From Bacillota bacterium (GTDB lineage: Bacteria; Bacillota; Bacilli; Alicyclobacillales; SLC66), in contig JAKACR010000010.1 in assembly GCA_021821225.1 (NCBI GenBank), forward strand, positions 1-25,648: DNA of 25,648 bases. The letters are read 5' to 3'. The first letter of the stretch is position 1; each line of letters opens with the position of its first letter. Positions 8,419 through 16,148 of this stretch are shown here, in pieces. The notes below the pieces were generated by a model. It saw only the letters and a program-made list of their open reading frames with translations, did not search any database and was not told the origin of the DNA. The position numbers and the translations under genes are program-made.

Positions 8419-8993
8419 CGCCCGACGACCAAATCGACGAGTCCGTACGCCTGCGCCTCTTCGGCAGACATGAAGAAATCCCGGTCCGTGTCCCGTTCGA
8501 TCCGTTCCAAAGGCTGGCCTGTCGCCTGCGCCAGAACGTGGTTCAGGCGATCTCTTGTCCGCAGGATGTGGTCGGCCGCGATCTTCAGGTCGCTCGCCTG
8601 CCCGGATCTTCCTCCGAGCGGCTGGTGGATCATGATCTCGGCGTTTGGCAAGGCGCTGCGTTTGCCGTGCGCTCCGGCGGTCAGCAGGACCGCCCCCATG
8701 GACGCCGCGAGACCCACACAGATCGTGGCGACGTCGGGCTTTATGTATTGCATCGTATCGAAGATCGCGAAGCCCGCCGCAACCGATCCGCCCGGGCTGT
8801 TGATGTACAGGTGAATGTCCTTTTCCGCGTCCTCGGAGGACAGGAAAAGCATCTGCGCGATGATGGAATTGGCCACCTCGTCGTCCACTTCGGAACCCAA
8901 GAAGATGATGCGGTCCTTCAACAGTCGCGAGTAGAGGTCGTACGCTCGCTCACCGTGAGTCGTCTGTTCTATTACGGTCGGAATCGAAGACAT
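8415..8993 (-). CDS. clpP: ATP-dependent Clp protease proteolytic subunit
   Basis: A 192-residue ClpP, the normal length. The catalytic triad is intact: Ser98 in GLAASMG, His123 in MIHQP and Asp172 in TDRDFF. The INSPGGSV oxyanion strand is also present. It forms the tetradecameric protease barrel that works with ClpX or ClpC ATPases. No strong ribosome-binding site precedes the ATG. The gene is unusual in being coupled to a MidA-type methyltransferase; in most Bacillales clpP stands alone, so this may be a second copy. Whether another clpP exists cannot be seen from this window. Confidence 0.97.
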   Translation of the reverse strand: MSSIPTVIEQTTHGERAYDLYSRLLKDRIIFLGSEVDDEVANSIIAQMLFLSSEDAEKDIHLYINSPGGSVAAGFAIFDTMQYIKPDVATICVGLAASMGAVLLTAGAHGKRSALPNAEIMIHQPLGGRSGQASDLKIAADHILRTRDRLNHVLAQATGQPLERIERDTDRDFFMSAEEAQAYGLVDLVVGR

Positions 8994-9114
8994 TTTTCAA
9001 CACCGTCTTTCATGCTCACTGTGGAGACCCTTCGGAATCGGGCTGTGCTGGTATCGTAACACATCCAGACGGACGAATCACGCGATTATGTTCGCGACTG
9101 GGCTATTTTTGGGG

Positions 9115-9142
9115 TTGAGAACGGCCGCAAAAGGCGTATGAT
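9115..9142 (+). promoter_or_regulatory. Sigma-A-type promoter for the IDEAL-domain/DUF3055 operon
   Basis: TTGAGA (9115-9120) and TATGAT (9137-9142) are separated by 16 bases. The leader to the GTG at 9251 is about 100 bases, and nothing else in the 257-base gap after clpP is clear. Confidence 0.55.
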
Positions 9143-9250
9143 AGGATAAAATGGGATACAGAACTACGGTGCAGAGCACGAGCCCACAGAGGGCGGTGCC
9201 ACGCGCCTGCGGCAGGGTTCCGGGGCAGCCAAAAAAAGGGGGTACGCGCC

Positions 9251-9688
9251 GTGATCATGGAATCGGAAATTGCTGAGTTGCAACTGCGAATCTTACCAAC
9301 CGGCGGCGAGCGGGTGGTCCAGTTACTCCAACAACACCGTGAGCGAGTTACGACGACCAGCATGACGCTCGAGAACGTGCCTTTGGTGATTATCGCGCGC
9401 CACGGCATGATCGCACGGCTCCCATTGGACGGCGCGATTCAGAAATTGTCCCAGACTGCGGCCATACTGGAAGGGTTACAGCGGTTTTTCAAGAGCCAAG
9501 AGTCACTTTATCTGTACGTGAATCTGCCCGATCTTCCCGTCCCGTCGTTTGTCGACGACGTCATCGCAGAAGTCGCCCGCCGCGTGAGCCGCCGGGAACA
9601 GTTGCGCGAACTGATCGATCGCGCGATCGACGGGCGCGACCGGGCGGCGTTTGCGAACCTGGCGAAGGAATGGCGCGCATTGCCTTAA
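9251..9688 (+). CDS. IDEAL-domain protein, ReoY/YpiB-like C-terminus
   Basis: A 145-residue protein. The last 30 residues (LRELIDRAIDGRDRAAFANL then AKEWRAL) fit the IDEAL domain, the short helical module at the C-terminus of YpiB/ReoY and of some competence regulators. The preceding segment with SLYLYVNLPD and FVDDVIAEV resembles the middle of ReoY, which in Firmicutes feeds MurA1 to ClpCP. The N-terminal third is not recognisable and the protein is shorter than ReoY (about 180). GTG at 9251 is chosen because AAGGGGG lies eight bases upstream; the ATG two codons later is too far from it. It is 12 bases from the DUF3055 gene, forming an operon. Function is inferred only from the domain. Confidence 0.6.
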   Translation: MIMESEIAELQLRILPTGGERVVQLLQQHRERVTTTSMTLENVPLVIIARHGMIARLPLDGAIQKLSQTAAILEGLQRFFKSQESLYLYVNLPDLPVPSFVDDVIAEVARRVSRREQLRELIDRAIDGRDRAAFANLAKEWRALP

Positions 9689-9700
9689 AGGAGTGATCCA

Positions 9701-9967
9701 GTGGACCAGATTGACGTCATGTACGACGAGAGCGAAACGACCACGACCCGCTTCTTGGGATTTGTGGGTGATGTGTCCCGATTTGACCTGGCGATCACAA
9801 CGACCGCGCACTTCTACGGCAAACGGCTCGTGGTCTGCCTCCAGACCGGACGCAGTGCGATTCTGTCGGCCGAGGAGAGTGAGGATCCGACCTACTTGGC
9901 CGACGCCTTTCGCATCTCGCCGGAGGAAGCGAACGAGATGAGTCAATTCCTTTCCGCCAACTTGTGA
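9701..9967 (+). CDS. DUF3055 domain protein
   Basis: An 88-residue protein that matches the DUF3055 family of Bacillales. It has the pattern YDESETTTTRFLGFVGD, RFDLAI, HFYGKRLVVCLQTGRSAIL and a helical end SPEEANEMSQFL. The function of the family is not known. GTG at 9701 has AAAGGAG seven bases upstream. It follows the IDEAL-domain gene closely and is probably co-transcribed. Confidence 0.8.
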   Translation: MDQIDVMYDESETTTTRFLGFVGDVSRFDLAITTTAHFYGKRLVVCLQTGRSAILSAEESEDPTYLADAFRISPEEANEMSQFLSANL

Positions 9968-10039
9968 CGGCCGGCTCCTGCCCGCACGATGTCCACCAGG
10001 GCTTCACATCGGCTCCGGTGCGCGCTCCTCGACACCTCG

Positions 10040-10080
10040 CCACGCATTCGAGGTTTCAATCGAGTACCTCGAATGCGTGG
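10040..10080. repeat. Perfect 15-bp inverted repeat between convergent genes
   Basis: CCACGCATTCGAGGT (10040-10054) and its exact complement (10066-10080) enclose an 11-base loop. It lies between the DUF3055 gene (+) and the acidic-protein gene (-), where a two-way terminator would be expected, but no T run follows on either strand. Confidence 0.85.
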
Positions 10081-10113
10081 CTTGCAAATGAAGGCCGGCT
10101 GGGTCCTCTTGCT

Positions 10114-10575
10114 TCACGGGATATGATTCATGCCAAGTAAGCCCTCGTACCGCGCCATGAACTCTTGAACCACGATCCGGTGTTCCTGCTCCTCCTGAAC
10201 GGGCTCCAGCGAAGCCGTCTCTCCCTCACCGATGACCCGCAGAAAATACATGGTGTGGCCGTCCTCCGGCTCGTGCCTTCCATAATATGCGCCGTACCAG
10301 ACCTCGTCCACGGGGAAATACGCAGCCAACACCAGAGACCGGACATCCTCGTTCTCTTCCTGCAACTCCACGAAAAAGACGCGTTCAACCTTGTCCCGCA
10401 CAGTCTCCTCAAATGTATCACCCGGGAAATCCAGTTGAATGTCGCCGTCCTCCACTGTTACCAGAAACATTAACCGACGCCCGTCACGAGGAAAGATGAT
10501 GGACATGAGATGCGTGTCTTCGAAATAGAACGCCCGGTGTTCCGCACGCGGGAAGCGCACGACAGGCACGTCCAA
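10114..10575 (-). CDS. Acidic protein of unknown function, possible distant DUF1292 relative
   Basis: A 153-residue acidic protein without signal peptide or membrane segment. The C-terminal segment (TMYFLRVIGEGETASLEPVQ followed by EEQEHRIVVQEFM) resembles the closing half of DUF1292/YrzB proteins, in which a strand pair is followed by an acidic stretch and a helix. This is a weak likeness, and the family is not certain. The start is TTG at 10575 because AGGAGGG lies seven bases upstream; the frame continues much further upstream without another good site. A promoter with an extended -10 lies about 95 bases upstream. A clear DUF1292 gene lies 1.1 kb away on the other strand. Confidence 0.6.
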   Translation of the reverse strand: MDVPVVRFPRAEHRAFYFEDTHLMSIIFPRDGRRLMFLVTVEDGDIQLDFPGDTFEETVRDKVERVFFVELQEENEDVRSLVLAAYFPVDEVWYGAYYGRHEPEDGHTMYFLRVIGEGETASLEPVQEEQEHRIVVQEFMARYEGLLGMNHIP

Positions 10576-10886
10576 CGGCGAGCCCTCCTGTCTGCCGCAT
10601 GGCGCATCACGCAGCGGCCGTACTCGACACCCTGGGTCCGCGACGCATGCAGGTCTGCACATGCCCAGATTATAGCATAGGAAGACGGTCGCTTCATTGA
10701 CAGAACGACGGCATCGGACCTGTCGGAGACATGCGACCATCCAAATCAGCGAAGACGCACAGCACGGACAGCCTTCCGGTGATCTACCCGGAAAACAAAC
10801 CATCACACAGCTGAAATTATGCATGCAGGAACACGCCCTACACATCCGTGTAAGCCGAGAAGAACTCCCGTGATAGAGGACACGCC
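10576..10886. other. Gap of 311 bases without a gene
   Basis: It holds the minus-strand promoter at 10669-10677 and, near the IS110 remnant, an 11-bp direct repeat (ACACGCCCTAC at 10831-10841 and 10880-10890). I see no reading frame with a ribosome-binding site and no RNA gene. Confidence 0.5.
10669..10677 (-). promoter_or_regulatory. Extended -10 promoter of the acidic-protein gene
   Basis: On the minus strand TGCTATAAT has a perfect TATAAT with extended TG. The -35 region is poor. Confidence 0.5.
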
Positions 10887-11471
10887 CTACGCGACGGGTG
10901 CGGCGGGCGTAATGGTGACCGTGTACCCGAGACTCTCCAACTTCTTCACCGCGTTGTTGGCCGTTCGGTCCTTGCGTCGCAGGTCGAAATAATTGGCTCC
11001 CAGATCGCGATAGGTCTCGTGCCGCGTCAGCATGTGGTAAATGATCACCAGCATCGTGTGGGCGACGGCCACCGCCGCCCGATTGGCCCCGCGGCGAGCG
11101 GCAATTCGATGGTACTGTGCCGACAAGTACGTATTCTTCGTTCGGGCGGCAGACCGCGCGGCTTCGACCAAGGTGGACCGGAGCGCGGAATTGCCCTGTG
11201 TCGTTCGTCCGCTCTTTCGCTTGCCCGCACTCTCGTGATTCCCCGGAGCGACGCCCGCCCACGAGCACAGATGGGCGGCGGTGGGGAAGCGATCCATTTG
11301 GGTCCCGATCTCTGCCAGGATCGCTTCCGCCGTGGTACGCCCGATCCCGGGTATGGCGTCCAGCCGCTCCACCTCCTCCTCAAAAGGGTGCATCTGCGCC
11401 ACGATCTTCTGGTCCAGTTCGGCGATCTGCCCGTCCAGAAAGTCGATGTGCTCCAGTTGGGTCTGGATCAT
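10887..11471 (-). pseudogene. Truncated IS110-family transposase (C-terminal half)
   Basis: About 195 residues matching the C-terminal Transposase_20 half of IS110/IS116/IS902 transposases. It includes LDAIPGIGRTTAEAILAEIG, the helix-hairpin-helix-like segment, then LCSWAGVAPGNHESAGKRKSG and ALRSTLVEAARSAART, which carries the serine of this family. A full protein is about 400 residues. The N-terminal RuvC-like DEDD domain is absent: recognisable homology stops near 11480 and no frame upstream encodes it. The element is therefore not active by itself. The flanks show no clear ends. It marks past insertion in this accessory stretch. Confidence 0.85.
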
Positions 11472-11529
11472 CAGTCGCGAGTTCCGCGGCGCTTCCGCGC
11501 TGTCTGAGCAGGAGCAAAGGGATACGGGC

Positions 11530-11603
11530 GACTGGTACAGACCCAGCGGCTGGCACAGACCCGGCGCTAGCGGCTACCACAGACCCATTTTCCGGGTAGC
11601 CGC
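11530..11603. repeat. Three imperfect 15-bp repeats and a 9-bp stem beside the IS110 remnant
   Basis: GACTGGTACAGACCC, GGCTGGCACAGACCC and GGCTACCACAGACCC occur at 11530, 11548 and 11572. The last copy lies next to a 9-bp inverted repeat (GCGGCTACC 11570-11578 with GGTAGCCGC 11595-11603). This may be a leftover of the element's non-coding end; no function is evident. Confidence 0.6.
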
Positions 11604-11640
11604 ACCGTCGGCGCCCGCCAGCATTTCTGTCTTGTCGCGT

Positions 11641-11669
11641 TTGACCCTTCAGAATCACCATGCTATTAT
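11641..11669 (+). promoter_or_regulatory. Sigma-A-type promoter of the His-rich DUF1292 gene
   Basis: TTGACC (11641-11646) and TATTAT (11664-11669) at the ideal 17-base spacing. The transcript would begin about 20 bases before the GTG start codons. Confidence 0.7.
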
Positions 11670-11696
11670 GGTGACACAAGCGACCTTTGGAATCTT

Positions 11697-12083
11697 GTGG
11701 TGAAGCGAGGCGAGGAATTGTCCAATCAAGACGAGCATGAGAAGCAGCACGGCCACGAACATGACCACGAGCACGAGCACGAGCACGACCACGACCAGGA
11801 TCACGAAGACGGTCTGGACGAAGATGAAATCGTCATTCTGCATGACGAGGACGGGAACGAACACGAATTTCTGGTGGCGGACACCTTCGAGGTGAACGAC
11901 CGCATATACGTCGTCCTTGTTGCCGCTGACGGCGAATCAGATGAAGGGTTTATTTTCCGCGTCGAGGAGAAAACGGAAGATGGCGATACGTTTACGGATT
12001 TTATCGCTATTGAAGACGACGCTGAATGGACTGAAGTCGAAAAGGAATACAATTCCTTGCTACTCGAAGACGGAGATATGTAG
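11697..12083 (+). CDS. DUF1292 protein with a His/Asp/Glu-rich N-terminus
   Basis: A 128-residue, very acidic protein. Residues from about 45 on (EIVILHDEDGNEHEFLVADT, YVVLVAADGESDEGFIFRVE, then AIEDDAEWTEVEKEYNSLL) match DUF1292 (YrzB-like), a Firmicutes family of unknown function. Before it lies a run of alternating His and acidic residues (HGHEHDHEHEHEHDHDQDH), which ordinary DUF1292 proteins lack as far as I know. Such runs bind Ni, Zn or Co in other proteins. The start is uncertain: GTG at 11697 or 11700 has only a weak ribosome-binding site, and a TTG at 11718 is too close to GAGG. Promoter spacing favours the GTG pair. A nickel or zinc buffer role is speculation. Confidence 0.85.
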   Translation: MVKRGEELSNQDEHEKQHGHEHDHEHEHEHDHDQDHEDGLDEDEIVILHDEDGNEHEFLVADTFEVNDRIYVVLVAADGESDEGFIFRVEEKTEDGDTFTDFIAIEDDAEWTEVEKEYNSLLLEDGDM

Positions 12084-12700
12084 TCGCGGGACATGTGAGA
12101 GAGTCTACGGGATACAGGCCATCGCGCCGGATTTGACGATGTGCGCCCCGGACCTTGGCTTGGCACATGTCCCTTGTTCTGCGATCCACGCTAAGCGGCC
12201 ATAGACCCGCATGATCGCCTCGATCGCCAACGGAACACGCGGATCCGGGCTGGTCGAAGACGATCATGCGACGTTACGAGTGAGCCCTCATCTTCTTGGT
12301 ACATTCAGACATGCGACTCAGCGTATGACGAGAGGGTTCCCGTTCCCTAGGAACCCTCTTTGCGCGGCCTCCGATCAGGCGCGTGTCGGGTGACCCCATC
12401 GTCCTTGGCATTAGTCGGTCCGTGGAGTTACGGCCGATCCGCAGGATCCCGGGAAAACGGTCTATGAGGTTGGGATCTCTTTACATACAGCCGCCCCACA
12501 GCATATACTGAAGCCGCCAGGGAAATGCGAGATCGGCACTGCGTCGCATGATCATCTCCTTGTTGCATCCAGATTTTCATGTGCATCAGGTGATCGAACG
12601 AAGACGATCATGCCGGGTTGAGCGTGTACTCGTATTTTTTGACGTCAGCCGGACGCGTCGCTGCGCGATCCCATCATTCAGGTGAGAGGACAGTGGTCGT
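12084..12700. other. 617-base gap with dispersed repeats, no gene seen
   Basis: No frame here combines a ribosome-binding site with a plausible protein. It holds a 10-bp inverted repeat (GGGACATGTG 12088-12097 and CACATGTCCC 12164-12173), a strong hairpin at 12331-12359, and three copies of a GATCATGC-centred motif: direct at 12255-12269 and 12599-12613, inverted at 12542-12553. A structured RNA or a decayed mobile element is possible. Confidence 0.5.
12331..12363 (+). terminator. Hairpin with short T tail
   Basis: AGAGGGTTCC (12331-12340) pairs with GGAACCCTCT (12350-12359), with loop CGTTCCCTA, followed by TTTG. It is 250 bases beyond the DUF1292 gene. The T tract is short, so termination is only probable. 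Confidence 0.45.
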
Positions 12701-13096
12701 ATGGCCAGCTTATTCGATCAGATCAAAAGCAAGACCGCGCAAGGAGTCTCAAAGGCCATTTCATCGACGGACAAGACCCTGAAGAAGGTGGACATCAATC
12801 ATAACATCAGCAGACTGCAGGAAGAGTTGCGCCGCGCGCACGAGGAGTTCGGGCGCAATGCCCACCGGGAAGCCACGGTCGCGCAGGAGTCGCTCGATGT
12901 ATTCCTGAATCGGTGCCGCCTGCTCGAGGAATCCATCGGACAGTTCCAAGAGAAACTCAAACAGATCGATCAGGGCGGAACCGACGAGGCGCCCACGGAC
13001 CAGTCGACGGAGACCTGCGCGCAATGCGGCGCAGAGAACAGCATGGACAGCAAGTTCTGCGCCTCGTGTGGCGCCCGGTTGCACCCGGAGGCCTGA
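12701..13096 (+). CDS. Zinc-ribbon protein with a coiled-coil N-terminus
   Basis: A 131-residue protein. The N-terminal about 95 residues are helical and charged (SRLQEELRRAHEEFGRNAHR and EESIGQFQEKLKQIDQ), likely a coiled coil. The C-terminus is a zinc ribbon with two CxxC knuckles (CAQCG and CASCG). Such proteins are common in Firmicutes but poorly understood; the ribbon may bind a protein or membrane partner. No membrane segment is present. ATG at 12701 follows GAGAGGA at about ten bases. Transcription may run into the pentapeptide gene, passing the alternative hairpin region after the stop codon. Confidence 0.75.
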   Translation: MASLFDQIKSKTAQGVSKAISSTDKTLKKVDINHNISRLQEELRRAHEEFGRNAHREATVAQESLDVFLNRCRLLEESIGQFQEKLKQIDQGGTDEAPTDQSTETCAQCGAENSMDSKFCASCGARLHPEA

Positions 13097-13258
13097 ATTA
13101 TCACAGTTCCCCCCTCCCCGGGAACTGTGATGAGGTCCTCAACGCAGGCGCGATCACTCCACATATAGCGTCCGAGGCGTCAGTCGGACGCTGGATGTAG
13201 CGCTCTGCGCCTGCACTTATTTGGATTATCACAGTTCCCCGGGGAGGCGTCGCGATTG
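13097..13258 (+). promoter_or_regulatory. Candidate RNA switch controlling the pentapeptide gene's ribosome-binding site
   Basis: ATTATCACAGTTCCCC occurs twice in direct orientation (13097-13112 and 13225-13240). Between them GGGAACTGTGAT (13120-13131) can close a 12-bp hairpin with the first copy (13100-13111, loop CCCTCCCC). Alternatively, CCTCCCCGGGAACTGTGAT (13113-13131) can pair with 13228-13247, all of it apart from one bulged C. That second target includes the full Shine-Dalgarno GGGGAGG (13241-13247) of the next gene. Inside this long pairing lie two nested stems: 13144-13151 with 13207-13214, and 13167-13175 with 13184-13192, the latter extended by ACAT/ATGT. The two folds are mutually exclusive: one frees and one hides the ribosome-binding site. 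The ligand or trigger is unknown, and the pairing is read from sequence only. Confidence 0.55.
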
Positions 13259-14191
13259 TCCGAGCGTCACGAACGCGCCGCGCACCTCCCTGAAAGCCAT
13301 CGGCGAGAACTGCAGGCAGACTGCGAAGACTGCTTCGGCTTGTGTTGCGTCGCCCTGTCGTTCGCGGTTTCCGCCGACTTTGCCATCCATAAGGACGTCG
13401 GCCAACCCTGCCCCAACCTGCAGCCGGACTTCCGCTGCGGCGTCCACGGAGAACTCAGGGAACGCGGTTTTCGCGGCTGCACGGTCTACGACTGCTTCGG
13501 CGCGGGGCAAAAGGTCTCGCAAGGGACTTTCGCAGGGCGCGACTGGAGACAACATCCGGAATTCCGCATGCCAATGTTCGACGCTTTCGCGATTATGCGG
13601 CAACTCCACGAGTCGCTGTGGTATCTGAATGCAGCGCTGGCCGTTGAAGCGGCCCGTCCCCTCCACGGCGCTCTCCGCCGCTCACTCGTACAGACCGAGC
13701 GCCTCACGCAACTCGATCCCAAGGCTCTGTCAGAACTGGACATCGCCGCTCACCGGGCGGACGTCAACGCGCTCTTGCTGCGGACAAGCGAACTCGCGCG
13801 AACCGCAGTCCTGCGTCAGCAGGCCGTCGCGGCGGACCGCGGGACGGCCGCCCGAGGCCGGGGGAAAAACCTCAGCGGCAGCGACTTCCGGGGCGCAAGC
13901 CTCCGGGGCGCCGACCTGATGGGCGCCGACCTGCGTAGAGCAGACCTGCGGGGCGCGGATTTGCGCGGCGCCCTGCTGATCGCCGCCGATCTCCAGGGAG
14001 CAGACCTGCGGGCGGCCGACCTCATCGGAGCCGATCTCCGCGATACCGACCTCCGCGGCGCCGACCTGACCCAAAGTCTATTCCTCACCCAGAGCCAGGT
14101 GACCGCGGCGCGCGGCAACTCCGACACCAGGTTGCCGCAGACGCTCACTCACCCCGAGCACTGGCCCGTTTCGCATCACGCCCAAGAATGA
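13256..14191 (+). CDS. Pentapeptide-repeat protein with a Cys-rich N-terminal domain
   Basis: A 311-residue protein in two parts. Residues 1 to about 90 carry many cysteines ([37 protein letters not shown]), a domain I know from actinobacterial pentapeptide proteins. A helical linker follows. About residues 205-285 are pentapeptide repeats of the A(D/N)LxG type ([20 protein letters not shown] and so on), forming a right-handed beta-helix. Some pentapeptide proteins mimic DNA and protect gyrase from quinolones, but most are uncharacterised, so no role is claimed. The start is TTG at 13256, eight bases after the strong GGGGAGG. Its 3' end overlaps the convergent motB-like gene by 16 bases. The domain pairing hints at transfer from Actinobacteria. 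Confidence 0.88.
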   Translation: MSERHERAAHLPESHRRELQADCEDCFGLCCVALSFAVSADFAIHKDVGQPCPNLQPDFRCGVHGELRERGFRGCTVYDCFGAGQKVSQGTFAGRDWRQHPEFRMPMFDAFAIMRQLHESLWYLNAALAVEAARPLHGALRRSLVQTERLTQLDPKALSELDIAAHRADVNALLLRTSELARTAVLRQQAVAADRGTAARGRGKNLSGSDFRGASLRGADLMGADLRRADLRGADLRGALLIAADLQGADLRAADLIGADLRDTDLRGADLTQSLFLTQSQVTAARGNSDTRLPQTLTHPEHWPVSHHAQE

Positions 14192-14982
14192 AGAATTACG
14201 ATGTCGACCCTGCGGTTCTGCCGCCTCCCCCGCGCGTTGCCATTGCTGGCCACGGGATGATACTTGCTGAACCCCTGCGCGGAACAGCGCGGCGCCGCCA
14301 CGCCCTTCGCCACGAGAAACTGGACCACGCCAGCCGCCCGGTCGACGGACAAAAACCAGTTGTTCGGAAACTGCGCCGTGCGGATGGGGGCACTGTCCGT
14401 ATACCCGTTGACTTGGACACGATTGTGAACCGTGTCCAAGAACGGCACCAGGCCGACGAGAATGCGCTGCGCGGTCGTGCGCAGGTGGTCGGACCCGGTG
14501 GCGAACAGCACGTCAGCGTGAATCGCGATGCGGATGCCGCGGGGCTCATTGACCGCCGTGACGGCGGCCTGCAGGTTGTGGGCGCGGATATACGACTGCA
14601 GCTTCGCGAACAGGCCGGAAAACACCCTGTTCTCCCTGAGCATGGACCGCACCTGCGTTGCCTGCGCGCGAGGGAGCAGAACCTGTTGCTGTCCGCTCTT
14701 GACCGCAGAGGGCGCGGGAACAAGCGATGTCGAATGCAGCAGCCCTTTTCCCGCACTCGTGTGAGCGAACACAATCGGCGTGCTGGACCCGAAGGCAAGG
14801 TGGAGCGATTGCGCCATTTGTTGAAATTTGCCCTGGTTCACGCTGGCCATCGAATACATGATGATGAAAAACGCCAGCAAGAGCGTGATGAGGTCGCTGT
14901 ATGTAAGCAGCCACCGTTCACGGACATCGTGCGACACGCGCACTTTGACCTTGTTGCGCCGGCGCACATGAGTCTTTTTCAA
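14176..14982 (-). CDS. MotB-family flagellar stator protein (OmpA-like C-terminus)
   Basis: A 268-residue MotB-type protein. It has a basic N-terminus and one membrane helix beginning [20 protein letters not shown], with the proton-binding Asp at residue 30. A linker follows, then an OmpA/MotB peptidoglycan-binding domain ([47 protein letters not shown]). It would anchor the flagellar stator to the wall. The start is TTG at 14982, nine bases after GGGGAG; an ATG three codons earlier touches that site. The MotA partner normally lies directly upstream but is absent here; an SGNH hydrolase gene precedes it instead. It could pair with a MotA elsewhere or be a non-flagellar OmpA-type protein. Confidence 0.87.
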   Translation of the reverse strand: MKKTHVRRRNKVKVRVSHDVRERWLLTYSDLITLLLAFFIIMYSMASVNQGKFQQMAQSLHLAFGSSTPIVFAHTSAGKGLLHSTSLVPAPSAVKSGQQQVLLPRAQATQVRSMLRENRVFSGLFAKLQSYIRAHNLQAAVTAVNEPRGIRIAIHADVLFATGSDHLRTTAQRILVGLVPFLDTVHNRVQVNGYTDSAPIRTAQFPNNWFLSVDRAAGVVQFLVAKGVAAPRCSAQGFSKYHPVASNGNARGRRQNRRVDIVILHSWA

Positions 14983-15182
14983 GAGCCACATCTCCCCGCA
15001 TCCAGCCCTGAAGCGCCCGGCGACCCTGGTCGCCCGTTCCGGCATTACCCAGATCATCGCACGATGTGCATGATCAGGCAATAGTCCAATACTGCTACCT
15101 GTCCTCCCCGGAAACAACGCCTGCAAGACGATCCCGCGCGGCCACGGGCGTGCGTTGGCCACATCGACTGGACACGGATTCT

Positions 15183-16148
15183 TCATGGAATGAGTTGGCC
15201 CGCTATGAATTGCGCGTACCAGCGACTCAGGTAATCGTTCGGGTGGTTGATGTGATTGCCGGTCATGTCGGCGTACTCCTTGTGACGCAGCAACTCCTCA
15301 TGCACGCCCGTGATGTCCGCCATGACCACGCCCGTGCCGGCCATCCCGCGCAGCAGATCCCGGTACGCGGTCTGAAGGCCGACAAACACGGTATCCGGGT
15401 TGGGCAGCATCGTGGAGACGAGAATGAACTCGGCCTGCGCATTGGCCCCTCTCACGGTATCCATGATCGAGGTGATGTTTGACTCGAACGTCTCCAACGG
15501 CATTTTTGCGGTGCCGTCGTTCATCCCGAACGCTATGATGACCAAGTCCGGGTTTTCCGCCGCAACCAGACGTTCTGCAGTCTCGCGGCCCCAATTGGAA
15601 CTCGTGCCGGGAAGCGACGGATTGTGCACATTGATTACACTGTCCCAGCTGGCCCGCAGTTGTTCGGCAATCAGGTGCCCCCACATGGGTTGATACGGAG
15701 GGGCAGGCACCCATTCCGTCCAGCAGAAGCCGCTGGCATTGTAGCCTGTCGCAATGCTGTCTCCGAAGATCACCATGCGAATCGGTTCCTTCCGCTGAAG
15801 TTTCCCGATCGTCGTCGGAAGCCCTTTGCCGGCGAATTGAGGTGTTGGCCCTTTCCAGGCGCCGTCTCCACGCAGGTAGCTGACGGCAATCTGACGCTCA
15901 TGAAAATAATGCTTCTCCTTGTACAGCACCTTGCCGCCGTCCGCACGTTTCTGATAAGCGCCCGTTTCAGGATGGTCGGGGTTCAGATCGGCCCTGGTCA
16001 TGGAAGGGATGCGGGAGCCCTTTGGAAGGACAATTTTCCTATAATCCAAGAGGACATCCGTAACCTCTTCTCGCTTTATTCTGAATCCGGATTTCGTTAT
16101 GCAGTACACATTCTCAACGACGTCAACGACGCCGGGGATGCTCTTCAA
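15183..16148 (-). CDS. SGNH/GDSL-family hydrolase, N-terminus uncertain
   Basis: An esterase-type protein with a clear catalytic domain. Counting from the longest start, block I is FGDSIATGY (Ser131), block III is GMND (208-211), and the C-terminal NHINHPND holds the catalytic His302. A beta-rich segment before it (KIVLPKGSRIPSMT, YFHERQIAVSYLRGDG) belongs to the same family. Substrate is unknown, probably an acyl or acetyl ester of carbohydrate. The N-terminus is doubtful. The frame is open to a TTG at 16148 without a ribosome-binding site, but 16041-16190 reads much better on the other strand as a sigma-factor fragment. An ATG at 16001 would leave out the conserved LPKGSRIP. The gene may be truncated at its 5' end by this junction. 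No signal peptide is visible. Confidence 0.75.
   Translation of the reverse strand: MKSIPGVVDVVENVYCITKSGFRIKREEVTDVLLDYRKIVLPKGSRIPSMTRADLNPDHPETGAYQKRADGGKVLYKEKHYFHERQIAVSYLRGDGAWKGPTPQFAGKGLPTTIGKLQRKEPIRMVIFGDSIATGYNASGFCWTEWVPAPPYQPMWGHLIAEQLRASWDSVINVHNPSLPGTSSNWGRETAERLVAAENPDLVIIAFGMNDGTAKMPLETFESNITSIMDTVRGANAQAEFILVSTMLPNPDTVFVGLQTAYRDLLRGMAGTGVVMADITGVHEELLRHKEYADMTGNHINHPNDYLSRWYAQFIAGQLIP

Noticed and set aside
10831..10890. 11-bp direct repeat ACACGCCCTAC as target-site duplication of the IS110 remnant
   Set aside because: Both copies lie on the same side of the transposase fragment, 49 bases apart, so they cannot flank it. IS110 elements usually make no such duplications.
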